Source: Bedellia somnulentella (Eukaryota > Arthropoda > Insecta > Lepidoptera > Bedelliidae). Taken from it: a DNA stretch of 64,000 nucleotides. A model generated the notes under the pieces. That model was not told the origin of the DNA, ran no database searches, and saw nothing but the letters and a program-made list of their open reading frames with translations. The DNA is taken from NCBI GenBank assembly GCA_963576735.1, contig OY755178.1, positions 19,530,001 through 19,594,000 of the forward strand, in the 5' to 3' direction. Below, piece by piece: positions 42,561-55,008 of the stretch. Within the stretch, counting starts at the first letter, position 1. Every line of letters begins with the position of its first letter. A program made the translations under genes and the position numbers.

Positions 42561-43090
42561 TCTTACAATCATTTCTTTATTCGTCACAGTCAGGTAGTGT
42601 TAACCTTTTTACTTAACGAGAGTGCACACGAGTACAGGACAAGTTTCCTCAAAAAACAAGTTATTTAAATGTTAATGAAGTCCGTCGCGTGCTAACTGCA
42701 GTTCCAACTCGTAATAAAGTGTTAAGATATTTGTTATCGAATAAAATCTGCATAATCGGCCGTGTCAGTTGGGTACCGGGCGGCATTGAGCGGTGCCCAA
42801 TTTCCGATATGTCGTACGTTTCACATCACTTCCGTTCCGTAGTTCCGGAGCCGTGTCCAGTCCGCGCCGTCGATAATTTTCTACACGTGACTACTTTTAC
42901 GAGTACGCACATTTAGAATGTTAGTAGAGGACCGACTTCAGCATATATGCCTGAAATACAGGTAAATTACCTAGCTCAGGAACAGGAAAATGTTATATTT
43001 TGTACTTTAAATAACTAAATAGGTTAGGACGAATATTATGTACTTTTGAAAACTGAATAAATTCATTAATTTATTATATAATATTATAAA
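42561..43090. other. No gene; moderately GC-rich patch
   Basis: 42740-42900 is richer in GC and carries a 75-codon frame (42689-42916) without recognisable domains. A transcription-unit edge is conceivable but unsupported. Confidence 0.35.
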
Positions 43091-44048
43091 AAAAAAGAAA
43101 AACAAAAACTTCAAATTAAAAACTTAACAGAAATCTATATTATTATTTTTTATTGAAAAAAGAACCGCCTTCAAAAATACAACTGAAAAGAATAAAATAA
43201 TTTTTATTTATTTTATTATGTACAACTCTATTCAACTTCTTCTTTTTGAAGTCGGTGCCAAACCAATTTTCATGACAAAGAAGAACGAATATTAGTGGCC
43301 CGCTCAAGTAGAGTGAGTTCTCCACCCCATCAGCGTATGTCATCCTTATAAACCTTCCTTTTTAAGCAATCAATAAAAAAGTCGCATCAAAATTCATTTC
43401 GTAGTTTTACAGATTAAAGTATACATAAGGATGTCCCTATATCCCAGACAGGGACAGAGACTTGGTTTTATACTATGTAGTGATTTAGATTCTCGATCGT
43501 CTTTTTACAAAGTGTTAGAAGTGTTGGTTGTGCCAACTCGGTGCATGCATGTCCCTGTCGAATTGTAAATTCCGTTAGTTTGAAATCTGATAATCTTACA
43601 TAACCTAACCTAACGTTAGTTTACTATCTCGCTATCTATCTAAAATTATAATTTACTAGTATTTACAGTTTTACGGTGACATGTATATTATGATAATTTC
43701 TCTGCGGAGTGTAATTACGCATGCACACCACAGCCTTTATAAAGCGACGTCGTTGCGAGCGGATGAAATTTCTTGATTTTTGAGCGCGATTGTGTTACTG
43801 TTGTTGAGGCACAATTGATTGATTTATTATTGGTATGGTTTTCTCTATGTAGCAATTTTCATTTTGGATTTGTCTGTTTGGCACCAACTTCAAAAAGAAG
43901 AAGTTGAATAGAGTAGTACAAAATAAAATAAATAAAAATTATTTTATTCTTTTCAGTTGTATTTTTGAAGGCGGTTCTTTTTTCAATAAAAAATAATAAT
44001 ATAGATTTCTGTTAAGTTTTTAATTTGAAGTTTTTGTTTTTCTTTTTT
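43091..44048. mobile_element. Foldback element FB3, 174 bp arms
   Basis: Arms 43091-43264 and 43876-44048 are inverted repeats. They run from AAAAAAGAAAAACAAAAACT inward to AAGTCGGTGCCAAAC, with few mismatches. The 610 bp loop includes CATAACCTAACCTAACG but no frame of note. The inner GTCGGTGCCA is shared with FB2, suggesting one family. Confidence 0.8.
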
Positions 44049-44315
44049 ATTTTATACTTTTTAGTGATAAGTTCTTAAATCATTCTGAGTTTTTTTAGTG
44101 AATTAGTGATAGTTTTCTAGAGAAAAGTTTTACTGTCCGTTTATTTTATAGTTTTTTTAACAGGCAGTTATTATGTTTTGTTATTATGACTTTAGCTTAC
44201 TTGTTACTATTTTGTTTACCTGCGGGCCTAGGTAGAAAATCAAAGGATGCTTTAAGGAAAAGTCGCGTAAGGGAGAACGAAACACCCATCGAAAAAAAAC
44301 AAAGACTTCAGCAGG

Positions 44316-44440
44316 GCAAGCACGAGCCGTATTTAAACTAGATATCGCGTGGGATAAAGCAGCCATCTTTTACGCACTTACTTAGTATCGTATACTGTCA
44401 TCTCATTCTAACCGTTATTGTGTCGATAACTCGTGCTTGC
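44316..44440 (-). mobile_element. MITE family M1, copy 2
   Basis: An inverted copy of 11398-11529, with the ends GCAAGCACGAGC and CTCGTGCTTGC retained. Outside them, CTTCAG on both sides hints that the true inverted repeat is longer. Confidence 0.75.
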
Positions 44441-44800
44441 TCTTCAGAATGAGAGAGATCGTCAGCGTGCTGCTCTTGCTGCCGAAACAGATGAGCAAAG
44501 AGAAGTTCACCTATCACAAATGCGAAGAAACACTCTTATATATATGTACCGTTGAGTAGTGTAAAATCCCTTGATGAGATGGCTTTAAGTGATATACCTA
44601 GATTTAAAGAAATTACTTAACCATCCCCATGACGAAAGAGCCTTGATTGAAATGACCAGAATGAAAAACATGATGTTGCAATATATATTTTTTTCTTCAA
44701 ATTTATTAAGAGTAATTTATTCATGTTTTTATATACTTACTTTTTTGTTTTATAATTTAGTAACTCTGTTTATTACTAATAAAAAAACTTTATTAAAATA

Positions 44801-45758
44801 CTAGTGGATCGTCCCAGCTTCGCACGGGTAGCGTTGTTTTTTTAAATATCTGAGGTTTCTTTCTTCAGTCACTGCTCAAGCATTGTGAAATTCAGCGCAA
44901 TGTTTTCAATTTATTAAATTTATAGCACTCCCTAAACAGTGTAGTTTGGTGATTTTTAATGCGCTTTAATGAACGGTTCAGTATTTCCGTTTAATAGTAA
45001 ATTTTGGAATAAAACGCTATGAAGTATTTATAACAATCTAAAAAATAAATCATTACGTGTTGTAGGATGCAACTACTGGGGCCATCTAGTATCTTATAAG
45101 TAAATTAGTAACGATTCGGTTTTGGTCACGGGCGCGATGGCTTATTTTATGTATAATTTCAGTGTATCTCTACCGATTTCTATGATTCTTTTTTTATTGA
45201 ATAGGTAATAATGTTACTTTTTTTAAATTAGGGATGAGTGAGGGGTTTACAAACGTAAGAGTAAACAAATATAATCAGAATGTTCCGAACTGCTAAGCTA
45301 TCAGGAATTACACGTGTTATTGTGAGTCAACCGTAAAAGATAGACATAAACTGTTGCGGATTTTTTTTAGATAATTTTATGAAGAATATTTCCGCCACAC
45401 ATGATTTCTATGTAAGTTTAACCATTAAGGCTGCACACGCGACGGAAGCTTAAAAAATGGAGTAACTTCTCCCGTTTTCCCAAAATTTCCCAAAATTCCC
45501 CTTTACTTCTCTGCTGGAAAGTATACAAAAACCTGCGCAGGAGTATGAAGAATAATTGTACCAAGTTTCGTTAAAATCCGTCGAGTAGTTTTTGTTTCCA
45601 TAGGGAACATACAAACCGACAGACAGACAGACAGACAAAAATTTTACTGATTGCATTTTTGGCATCAGTATCGATCCCTAATCACCACCTGATAGTTATT
45701 TTGAAAATATATTTCATGTACAGAATTGACCTCTCTACAGATTTATTATAAGTATAGA
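44801..45758 (-). mobile_element. Helitron C (~960 bp)
   Basis: The minus strand starts TCTATACTTATAATAAAT and ends CTAG-T with the usual hairpin. The base before the 5' TC is T, not A, so the target site has mutated or the insertion was atypical. It closely matches Helitron B without its SINE. Confidence 0.85.
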
Positions 45759-45814
45759 AGATATTGATAAATCTCTGTCTAGTATTGATAACTTTACATA
45801 CATACTTATATTTC

Positions 45815-46010
45815 AAACTAAGAACCTCCTTTTTTTCGAGTCGGTTAAAGAACTTAACCTTCTCCTGAATGTAACAAATACTGTTGTGAAAACCGCATCC
45901 AAATAGCTTAAGTCAAACTCGAGATAATCGCGGACAATTATACATACATACATACATACATACATACAAACAATCGAACTGAGAACCTCCTTTTTTGAAG
46001 TCGGTTAAAA
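45815..46010 (-). mobile_element. Two right-hand CCGACTTC-type ends
   Basis: GAACCTCCTTTTTTTCGAG and GAACCTCCTTTTTTGAAGTC (followed by GGTTAAAAAA) are inverted relative to the end at 40230. A (CATA)n tract lies at 45942-45968. They may close different nested elements. Confidence 0.5.
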
Positions 46011-46189
46011 AAAATGAAATATAAAAAAGATTGCATATAATGAACTGAAAGAATTATGTAAAGAAACTAATCTGTATCAAACATAATATGGAAAAGATAT
46101 CGATGAATACAGTTAAATCTGTTGATTATTGTACGCAATATACTTTGAGAAAAAGTAGATCGTTAAGAATTACTTCAAAATACATTCAT

Positions 46190-46430
46190 ACATATGTATA
46201 CTCACAGCTAAAAATCCTTAGAAGGGTTAGTAAGAGATTCAGTATAAAAATTTCCTCAAACCATTTTGTAACTCCAATAACTAAAAAAAAGTTATTGGAG
46301 ATAGGTCTCCGATCGCATCGGCCAACAACTTCTTTAAAAGCCCCAAAACTCTAAGTCGCCTCTTACGAACAACGACGTGTCACATATAGGGTAGTGCTTT
46401 TCAAGCCGTTCCTACACATCTACTTAAAAA
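46190..46430 (-). repeat. SINE1 copy, diverged
   Basis: Minus-strand copy with recognisable ends ATACTCACAGCTA and TTTCAAGCCG. A further trace in plus orientation lies at 46810-46900. Confidence 0.65.
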
Positions 46431-46539
46431 TGAATGCGTGTAACTTTATTTTTATATCAATTCAGTAAAAAATAATTAGCTAGTTGCTATACGAATGTAA
46501 GAACTATCGGTGATCACGTGTTTTTAATACTGGTAACAA

Positions 46540-46612
46540 CGCCATTGCGGCGGTGTAAGATACGGACCCACGGCGGTGGCGGTGGCCCCGGCAGCGGCAA
46601 GTTATTAATATA
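46540..46612 (+). other. GC-rich patch (GGCGGTG)n-like
   Basis: ACGGCGGTGGCGGTGGCCCC and neighbours form a local GC-rich patch without frame or splice support. Confidence 0.4.
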
Positions 46613-46714
46613 AGAAGCGTAGGTGGCTCGACTTAACACGTGCGCTGATTGGGTTTCTAAGCTTTATTTTAAATTACATTTTTATTTTTATTATACAGGG
46701 CAATGTGTGAATAA

Positions 46715-46770
46715 GTGTCGATTGATAGTCTCTGACTACTTCACTAGGAAGTGATGGCGTGAGTATATAG
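46715..46770 (+). repeat. LINE-X tail fragment
   Basis: CGATTGATAGTCTCTGACTA, then GGCGTGAGTATATAG: the last ~55 bp, including the tail hairpin region. Confidence 0.5.
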
Positions 46771-46937
46771 TATATTTTTAGTGCTTTTTAGCATCTTATT
46801 TAGTTAGGAATGGTCAGTTTAGAATAGTATTGTACCATCTCTTCTCGTGGGAGTCGCAGTAAGCCACCAGTTTAGTGATTCATAAGTGATTTGGTTAAAA
46901 ATCGATCTTAAACGATCCTCTAATATCTCTTCATTTA

Positions 46938-47690
46938 AAGGTTCTTAAAGAGAAATTCTAAAGATTTTCGTAATGCAGGCACAAAAATAATGCTATATAA
47001 TGCGCTGGTCCGCAGCCAATTAGAATTCGCCAGTACCGCATGGAGCCCTCACTACTCTGTACACTCTCAGCGGCTTGAAAGTATCCAAAGAGCATTTACC
47101 AGATACTTGGCATATACTTCCATAGGAATATCGCATAGAAACACCTATGACAATAGACTTAATTTTTTTAAAATGAATACATTACGTGACCGTCGCATTT
47201 TACAAGATTTAACATTTCTCCATAAAATTTTCTCAAATAAAATAAAGTGCAATCATCTTACCGAGAAAGTTAAACTATCAGTCCCGTTTAATCACCCCAG
47301 AAAACATATACAAAACTTTTTCCAAACCACTTTTTCTAGAACTAATACTGGCTTGTACGCACCTCTTAATAGAATCTGTCAGGAATTTAATGAAATTAAT
47401 AGAAAAATTCCAAATATTGATATTTTTAATGATTCTTTAAAAACATTCCAGGGAAAAATACTGCATCAATTCAAAATTTAAGTTATCAGATATTTATAAA
47501 TTTATTTTTCATTTTACATTTTAATTTAAATTACTAGGTTTAAGGTTTGTTGTATTTATGATTGTGCAAGTGTTGTGTACGCCTTTAATTGGCATACAAT
47601 ATTAGAATAAGACTTTAGTTATATATAATCATATGATTGTGTTAATATGTATGCTGTTGGTGTTCCTTAAATAAATAAATAAATAAGAAA
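46938..47690 (+). pseudogene. LINE-Z, 5'-truncated (ORF2 C-terminus + 3' UTR)
   Basis: The open frame continues upstream of the ATG at 46990 (RFLKRNSKDFRNAGTKIMLY), as expected of a truncated LINE. It goes through VRSQLEFASTAWSP and RLESIQRAFTRYL to LHQFKI and a TAA at 47481. These are post-RT thumb/C-terminal motifs of jockey-group ORF2 proteins. The 3' UTR of ~210 bp ends in (TAAA)n at 47671-47688. The frame is still intact over ~180 codons, so the insertion is fairly young. Confidence 0.85.
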
Positions 47691-48083
47691 AGTGATTGAG
47701 AAATTGTTAATTTTGGAAGACCTGGCTATCTTTACTATCTCGGATTTTAACCGTACATGTTAAAATTCTCCTCTTACATTTTAATCATAAGAAGTGAAAT
47801 AAGATGCGGTTAGACAGTGTGTCGTAAAGAGCTAGTATTATCTGGAAATAAATAGTCATCAAACAATTACTTTAGATAATATAATTGTATGGAAACGTCG
47901 ATGTGTGTCATTTGTGTGTGGCGTATTATGACACGGTAATAGAGGATCATGGAGAGATAACAACTGGAAAATCACGGTCGCGTCACATGGCTGCCGATTT
48001 CAAGTGCCGATTTAGATTTATATATCAGGTGATAAAACTAATCCCTAATCATTTTAAGGAATGGGGTAAAGTCAACGTCTTTA

Positions 48084-48997
48084 TCTATATACTTATAATA
48101 AATCTGTAGAGAGGTCAATTCTGTACATGGAATATATTTTCAAAATAACTATCAGGGGGTGATTAGGGATCGATACTGATGCCAAAAATGCAATCAGTAA
48201 AATTTTTGTCTGTCTGTCTGTCTGTCTGTCTGTCGGTTTGTATGTTCCTTATGGAAACAAAAACTACTCGACGGATTTTAACGAAACTTGGTACAATTAT
48301 TCTTCATACTCCTGGGCAGGTTTTTGTATACTTTCCAGCAGAATAGTGAAGGGGAATTTTGGGAAATTTTGGGAAAACGGGAGAAGTTACTCCATTTTTT
48401 AAGCTTCCGTCGCGTGTGCAGCCTTAATGGTCAAAGTTACATAGAAATCACGTATGACGGAAATATTCCACATAAAATTATCTAAAAAATATTCCGCAAC
48501 AGTATATGTCTATGTTTTATGGTTGACTCACAACAACACGTGTAACTCCTGATAGCTTAGCAGTTCGGCGCATTCTGATTATATTTGTTTTCTCTTACGT
48601 TTATAATACTCTTAATCACCCTTATTTCAAAAGTTAACATTATTACCTACTCAATAAAAAAAGAATCATAGAAATCGGTATAGAAACACCAAAATTAATA
48701 GTCCCAACATAATAGTCGCACGCGATCAAAACCAAATCCTTAGTAATTTACATATTACGTACTAGATGGCGCCAGTCGTTGCATCAATTAAAACCTAAAA
48801 ATTAGCTTAATTTCGGAGCTATTGATCTGAACCGAACATAAAAGCGCTTACGTAACCACAAAGTAACACTATATTCAGACATGAGTGCTGTAAGTTGTAA
48901 TAAAGGCGCTAATTTCGTAACGCTTGAGCAGTGATTGAAGAAACCTCCAATATTTTTAAGACTACGCTACCCGTGCGAAGCGGGGCCGATCCACTAG
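48084..48997 (+). mobile_element. Helitron D (914 bp)
   Basis: Preceded by A, starts TCTATATACTTATAATAAAT and ends CTAG-T with a CCCGTGCGAAGCGGGG hairpin. A (GTCT)n tract lies at 48207-48235. No coding capacity. Confidence 0.85.
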
Positions 48998-49564
48998 TAA
49001 TAATAATAAATCGTTTATTTTCTAATTAACCTATGTACAAATTATACTAGAGCACATATTTTACAATTAAAATAAGGGTGAGACATATAGAGTACCATTA
49101 TAGGTCGTGCCTGTGCAATGGACACTAATAATTTCATTTTTTAAAAGAATACAAAAACAAATCGTGTTCTCCTCTAGTAAGAAAATATGATTTTTTCTTC
49201 AGTATCGTAGGTTAGTACTTGTAACTTTTTACAAATATGTCATTTTAATTACTATTAACACAGATAATACTATAACTGCAAGATACGATAAATAAAGTAT
49301 ATAATGAAACAATAAGATGTAAAAAAGAGATATATATTTTTCACTCGTAATGTTTGCTAATGCGTCTATTAATGTGTCGCTTTTTTTATTATATTTGTTA
49401 GTGAAACAAGAAGGTGCAGGATGAATTGTATTTACCCGGTTTCTATAAGTACTGTAAATGGTTTGCGGTTCGTATATTGTTAGGTATTAACCAGCTAGCA
49501 CTTGGTAGAAAATATCTGAAATTTAAGCAAAATTAAATTAATTTAAGCAAGCAAATCGTAATGC

Positions 49565-49790
49565 AGGCAATTTAATGCACCATAAAAGTAAAAAAAAGTA
49601 AAAGACATTTATTTGGCAAAATGGTAAAAAAAACAACACACAGTAAAAAACACATCGAAAACAAAAAAATACAAAAGTTAAAACAAGTAACCTATTGCCA
49701 AAATGGTTATCGGCTCAGCATGTGTGTCTGAAACGGTACACAGACCATTCCAAGACACGCTGCTTTTCAGCCGACACCTACAAATTTAAA
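49565..49790 (-). repeat. LINE-Y 3' end
   Basis: The uninterrupted counterpart of the split copy at 1755-3135. The GGCAAAATGG stretch at about 49605 corresponds to the Helitron A insertion point. The flanks 48998-49564 and 49791-50280 are AT-rich without recognised features. Confidence 0.55.
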
Positions 49791-50280
49791 AATGAAAAAC
49801 AATAATAAAAGAAGCACTCGTTATAGCATAAACACCCAGCAATGAAATAAATGAAGAAATACTAATAAAAAATATACAGTAAATAATGATATACTAGAAA
49901 TATAAAAATAATAATATATAAAAAATACAATGAACATTAAGTCAATAAAACATATTAATATAACGGGGACAAAAAATATAGGGAAAATATATGTGCTTAT
50001 TTGGCAGCTAAAGATAATTTATATATTGTAAAGTTTTTTAACGTGGTATTTAAATGTAAATAAAACCATCTGTATTTGTCATTATGTAACGCTTGTTGTG
50101 AAGTGATTTTCAGTTTCCGAAGTAATTAAAAACTATGTAGACACACATGAGCAGCTGAGAAGGAAACTACTAAATTAAAATTACATACATCACGTTATCA
50201 CGTTTGCTCCCAGGTGAGACCAAGTTCCAATTAAAGTAAAGTATAAGTGTAAAGTATAAAAACATTTCTACATCAATTGA

Positions 50281-50526
50281 AATACATACATACATACATA
50301 CATATACTCACGGCTAGAAATCCCTAGAAGGGGTAGCCAGAGCTAAGGAATTAGACATTCCTTAGCCACTTTTGGAAGTTGCGTGGGGAAAAGATGGTAA
50401 AATAAAGGTTGTTGGTGATGGGTCTCCAACCACATCGCCCAAAAATCCCTTAAAAAGTCCCAATACCGTTAGTCGCCTTTTACGTACACCTACCGGAAGA
50501 AATGGGATAGTGCTATTCTAAGCCGA
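50281..50526 (-). repeat. SINE1 copy
   Basis: Full-length minus-strand copy with a (CATA)n tail on the left. Confidence 0.9.
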
Positions 50527-50552
50527 CCGATTCGATATAAGACTATAAGACT

Positions 50553-50893
50553 CAAAAGTTGATGCCGCAGAGGTACAAATACTTCTTAACATCACGTGAC
50601 TTTGTCACCTGGTGTTCAGAGTACCCACGTTTTGCATGGACAGTGTACTCACATGATAGGGGGCAGGCCTATCGCCGTTTTGTACGAATACACTGTCACA
50701 TGACTAAGTACAACTTACATGTGGGTTTCCTCACAATTTTTTTTTCTCACTGGTAACAACTAAGATAAATAATCCACACATATGACTTTAGAAAAGACAC
50801 CTATCATACATTGGTGTTGGCCCTTCTCTGGGATCGAACCGACGCCTCTCTGTATGATAAGCGTCTGTTCCAACCACTGGCCCATATGACAAA
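50553..50893 (-). repeat. SINE2 copy with variant head
   Basis: The body is typical SINE2. The head differs: the minus strand reads TATGGGCCAGTGGTTGGAAC with B box GTTCGATCC. It could be a subfamily with another tRNA-like head or a recombinant. Confidence 0.75.
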
Positions 50894-51734
50894 AGTGATG
50901 CTGCTCAGCGCAATACATTGCTACTCAATGACTGGGTATAGTATACGAGCTGAACCGGCCAACATTGCTTTGCCCTTCAAATTATGTTAGGGGTGCACAA
51001 CTCATACTACTAGCAGTATAAAAATAGTAATAAACCTATTCTCAGACATACGGAATGTGTATGCAAAATTTCATTTAAACTGGTTCAGGTGCTTCGGAGG
51101 AATTTGTTGACAAACACTGTGACCCGTAGATTTTAATATCAGAATACATAACTACGTTACCACGGACCCCACACCATTTCTTCTCATCAATATTTGTTAC
51201 TAGTTGGCCACCCCGGTTTCGCACGAATGGTTTGAATTATTTTATACAGATTACCCCCTACGATATTAAGCGTGATGATATACATCCTATGTCATTTCCT
51301 GGCTCTAAAGCTACCTCTCCAACAATTTTCAGCCAGATCGGTTCATCTGTTGTCGAGTTATAAATAGTGTAACTGACACCATTTTCTTTTATATATGTAG
51401 ATTGTGTTATGATAAAAGTGCTGGGTAGTTTGTCATGTCAGACAGCCATGACTCAAGACTCTGTGATGAGACTGTTTATGAAGATGCATCATATTTCATT
51501 AGATTATATTATCAAGTAAGAGTTGTCCAAAGTGCATATGAGACTGCTTTGTTAGCCGCTTCCTTGGAAAGTGACTCATGTCCTACTTTGGGGCCAAGAC
51601 CGCCGCGGGATGCAAGGACGTTGACAAAGCAAATATTGTTTTATAAAATAATAAAACATTATCAGCGTTTATGTTTTTCAACAAAATGCATTGAACTATC
51701 TCTTATATCTTATTTCTGCCATCTTATCTCCTAT
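50894..51734. other. No recognised gene
   Basis: A 107-codon frame at 51435-51758 starts MSDSHDSRLCDETVYEDASY but runs into SINE1 sequence at its end and shows no domain. The stretch near 51190-51400 looks like an old repeat. Confidence 0.35.
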
Positions 51735-51810
51735 CAAATGTGGCTGAGGAGTTTCTAGAACCGAAGCTCTGGCTACCCCTTTTTGGGATTTATTACTGTG
51801 TATGTATCTC
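51735..51810 (+). repeat. SINE1 3' fragment
   Basis: GTGGCTGAGGAGTTTCTAG, then GAAGCTCTGGCTACCCC and the tail block. Confidence 0.65.
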
Positions 51811-51887
51811 TTATACTGAAACTAAATAATTAAATTAAGTGTCATGTTATAGTTCTCATGTTTAGTCTCAAAACTCAAAGTCAAACT

Positions 51888-52223
51888 AAAAAGTTCACGC
51901 CGTATAACTCCGAAGGGCTTGGCAGAGGTACTTATACTTCTGTGCATCGTCACCTGGTGTTCAGAGTACCCAAGTTTTGTAAGATAGTGTTCTCAAGTGA
52001 TAGGGGGCAGGGCTTTCGCCTTTTTGTACGAATACACTGTCACATGACAAAGTACAACGTAGCCATGTGGGTTTCCTCACGATGTTTTCCCTCACCGTTA
52101 ATAACCATGATTTTACCGAACATATGACTTTAGAAAAGACAAATTGGTTTAGGCCCGACCCTGGAATTTGAACCTACATCATTTGCTCGATAAGCAGTGT
52201 TCTAGTCACTGAGATATCACGGT
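51888..52223 (-). repeat. SINE2 copy, diverged
   Basis: Full span from the GAAGGGCTTGGCAGAGG tail side to the GATATCACGG head side, with several deletions. Confidence 0.8.
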
Positions 52224-52907
52224 TGCTTAGTCTCTGTTTTAGAATATGCTCCGACCCTACAACACAAATACATTGCAATACTTAGTCTCCTGAACAATGT
52301 CATTATTTTGTTATCGACTTAAGTTTGGGTTTTTTATATTTAATTTTATCCAAAGTTATTTCCAACTTCGCGTAAGCCTATAAGCAGTGGAAAAAGGAAA
52401 ACGTCAGTCAATCCAGATAAGGCGATCCTATTGACAGACACCTGCATTACGCTGTGTTTCGCTGATGTACATCGATGTTTGCATCGATATCTCGCATTGT
52501 AATGCGTGTAATAGAGTGTCGCAGATTAGATTACGTCTATAATGATCAATGGTCGTGTCGTGGCGGACGCGACTCCATCTTTGTCTGCCGATTAGATAGC
52601 TGCTGCGGTGACTGCTGACTGGTGAAGGCTGGCTGCTCCTCGGAACGTGTCCCTTATCGCGCCTGCATTCCTCTACGCTGTCGTTGCTCTCCTCTCGATA
52701 TGGCGCGTGGCTGATATATTATCGCGAATTTGACAGAAAACAAATGTTTTTGCAAAGTATTAAATTAGAAAATTAGAAGTATGTAACAGACAAGTAGTAT
52801 TAGGTTTAAGTTGTACCTCCCCAATTCTTCCCGAAAATTTTGTGGGTTCTGGAGCTTCTAAAAATATTAGTGGTCTATGTATTTAAAAATTGATAATATA
52901 TCCTTCT
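52224..52907. other. No gene; GC-rich stretch 52540-52720
   Basis: 52540-52720 is clearly more GC-rich than its surroundings but has stops in all the frames I followed and no recognised repeat. Nothing firm can be assigned. Confidence 0.35.
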
Positions 52908-53000
52908 TACGTTCGGCCACAAATCCCTAGAAGGGGTAACCAAAGCTTCAGAATAAGAAATTCCTCAGGCACTTTTGGAAGTTGGATATGGAAAAGATTA
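52908..53000 (-). repeat. SINE1 3' fragment
   Basis: CGGCCACAAATCCCTAGAAG to GGAAAAGATT in minus-strand SINE1 order. Confidence 0.65.
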
Positions 53001-53186
53001 AGACTAAATCGTTATCAAGAATACTTTACACTGTCATTACTATATGATTAATTCCATTATAGCCCACAATATAATAGATAAACAATTAATTATAATTTGC
53101 TTTATTATATTTCATGTTACGAGAATATTTGTTATCTTTGCATTGATGCTTAATGTGTCTTTGGGTTGTCCTTATACGTCTGCACA

Positions 53187-53226
53187 CCAGCGCCAGACCA
53201 CAGCTCACCAGCGCCAGACCACAGCT
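53187..53226 (+). repeat. 2 x 19 bp tandem repeat
   Basis: CACCAGCGCCAGACCACAGC occurs twice head to tail. The surrounding stretch 53001-53837 is otherwise featureless. Confidence 0.85.
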
Positions 53227-53837
53227 CATCACCCATAAAGCGTGTCGATCAATCTAGAATCCAAAGTTAATAGCAAATGCAAAAATGCTTGACCATACAA
53301 TAACAGAACGTAACAACATAATAGGTGATGGCGCAAATCGTATTTGAATCGTTTAATAAACGCTCTCAGTTAAATAGCACCTGCGGCCTTCGTTTAGTTT
53401 TATTTATTATTGCTTATTGGAAAAATACGCGAAATTACTCCGTTTTACATGACAATATTACGTGAGTCATGTGACGCTCGCCACCATCGCAAACCTTGCG
53501 CCATTGTGACAGCGAATTGTCCTCTCATAAAACATATTCTTGTTGGAGTTTTAACGAACCTTTGCATAATTACCTATTATGAGAATTTAACTGTGTCAAT
53601 TTGTCTTGGGTTTTTCAGTTAATATAATATTAGTTAACTAATAGTTTCGAATAACTGTAAAATATGTTTATTCAGTTCTCTTTTGTTTAAGTGTTTCGCG
53701 TTCGGAATATCTATGAATGTTTGTTTGAGTATCCACAGTATGTGTGAATTTCATTGTACATGGCTGTTTTAAGGTTATCATAGTCGAAAAATAGAATAAG
53801 AATCCTTTAGAGTTTTGACAGGTCTGTTTGTTTGTCA

Positions 53838-53958
53838 CAGCAATTCATCTCCGACTTCATCGATAGATATAAACTCTTACGCTAGACGCTTAAGAATAGG
53901 AAATAAAAATATTTGGTGTTAGCTCCCTATACATTAAAACTAAACACTTTATTTTTCA
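53838..53958 (+). repeat. Left half of repeat split by Helitron F
   Basis: Matches 11533-11660 (CAGCAATTCATCTCCGACTT; GACGCTTAAGAATAGG). It continues at 55496 after the Helitron. Confidence 0.75.
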
Positions 53959-54069
53959 CTAGCTTTTTGCCCGCGACTACGTCCGCGTGGACTACATTGT
54001 TTGCATCTGGTTTACATCCAAAATACCAAAACACTATATTAACTTCTGATTTTTTTATATTTATATTCC

Positions 54070-54245
54070 CGTGGGCGTTGTAATAGATATAAAGGACATT
54101 GAGGCTTTTTAAGTGATTATTGAGCGATGCAGTTGAAGACCCATTTGACTACCTTTTCCCCATTCAACTTCCAAAAGTGGATAAAGAATTACTATCTCTG
54201 AAGCTGTAGCTGCCCTTTTTTGGGATTTATAGCCGTTAGTATATA
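54070..54245 (+). repeat. Degenerate SINE1 inside Helitron F
   Basis: GGCGTTGTAATAG, GAGCGATGCAGTTGAAGACC and ATTTATAGCCGTTAGTATAT occur in SINE1 order. Confidence 0.6.
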
Positions 54246-54937
54246 CTCATGAATGATTGATAGATGAATTTCATATGTTTCTTTTTGAAGTGGTTATATC
54301 AGTCAATCGCATCAAGTTTCAAATTTCTGGATACAGTATATTTATAGATAAAAAATCTGTATACTATATTTTAATCCCTTAGGGGGGAGTTCCAAAAAAC
54401 CTTTTTAATGGTTCATAAGGATCATGAAACAAACCATTTTGTACCAAGTTTCTATGTTCGAAAATGAGAATATCTTTAGTAAGTATGGATAGCAGTTTGG
54501 CGACCCGGTGCCTGACTGTTGGTGATGTGTGAGAGATTGCAGCCAATCAGTCATCGGTCAATAGATGGCGGTACTAAATTAAAATTGAGATATGTGCTAT
54601 TATTTACAAACTATGCATTCTGAGGCTTAAACGGAATATTAATTTATGCGTTATTCTTACGCGCACAATATATCTATGAGAATATTAGTTTAAAAATAGC
54701 TAAAAAAATAAAAGTTATAAAGATATTCTCAAACCTACCAAATGAATACGCAAAATTCATACAATATACTTTCAATTATAATGTAATTGAAAGTATATTT
54801 ATTCATATATTAATTTATTTATAATAATTTATTCATACATATTCGCATAGTTGAATGTGAAAGAGAAGGAATAGTGCTTCCTAATGATTCTAAGCTAACA
54901 CAAAACCAAAAAAAAACGCAAAATGATTGCGATGCCC

Positions 54938-55008
54938 GAGATTCGAACCTGGGTCTTCCGTTCAATTAGTATTAACCAAACGGTTTACCGCTACACCACG
55001 AAGACGTT
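54938..55008 (-). tRNA. tRNA-like pseudogene inside Helitron F
   Basis: The minus strand has the A box GTGGTGTAGCGGTAAACC and the B box GGTTCGAATCTC. The acceptor halves (GTCTTCG / ATCGCA) do not pair and the anticodon arm is unclear. Captured or inserted tRNA relic. Confidence 0.45.

Noticed and set aside
40230..46010. One single 5.8 kb transposon bounded by the CCGACTTC ends
   Set aside because: Two right-hand ends, two independent foldbacks, a Helitron and several SINEs lie between. A cluster of separate elements is more likely, and no transposase was found.
51435..51758. 107-codon frame starting MSDSHDSRLCDETV
   Set aside because: The end runs into SINE1 sequence and no domain is visible; a chance frame is more likely.
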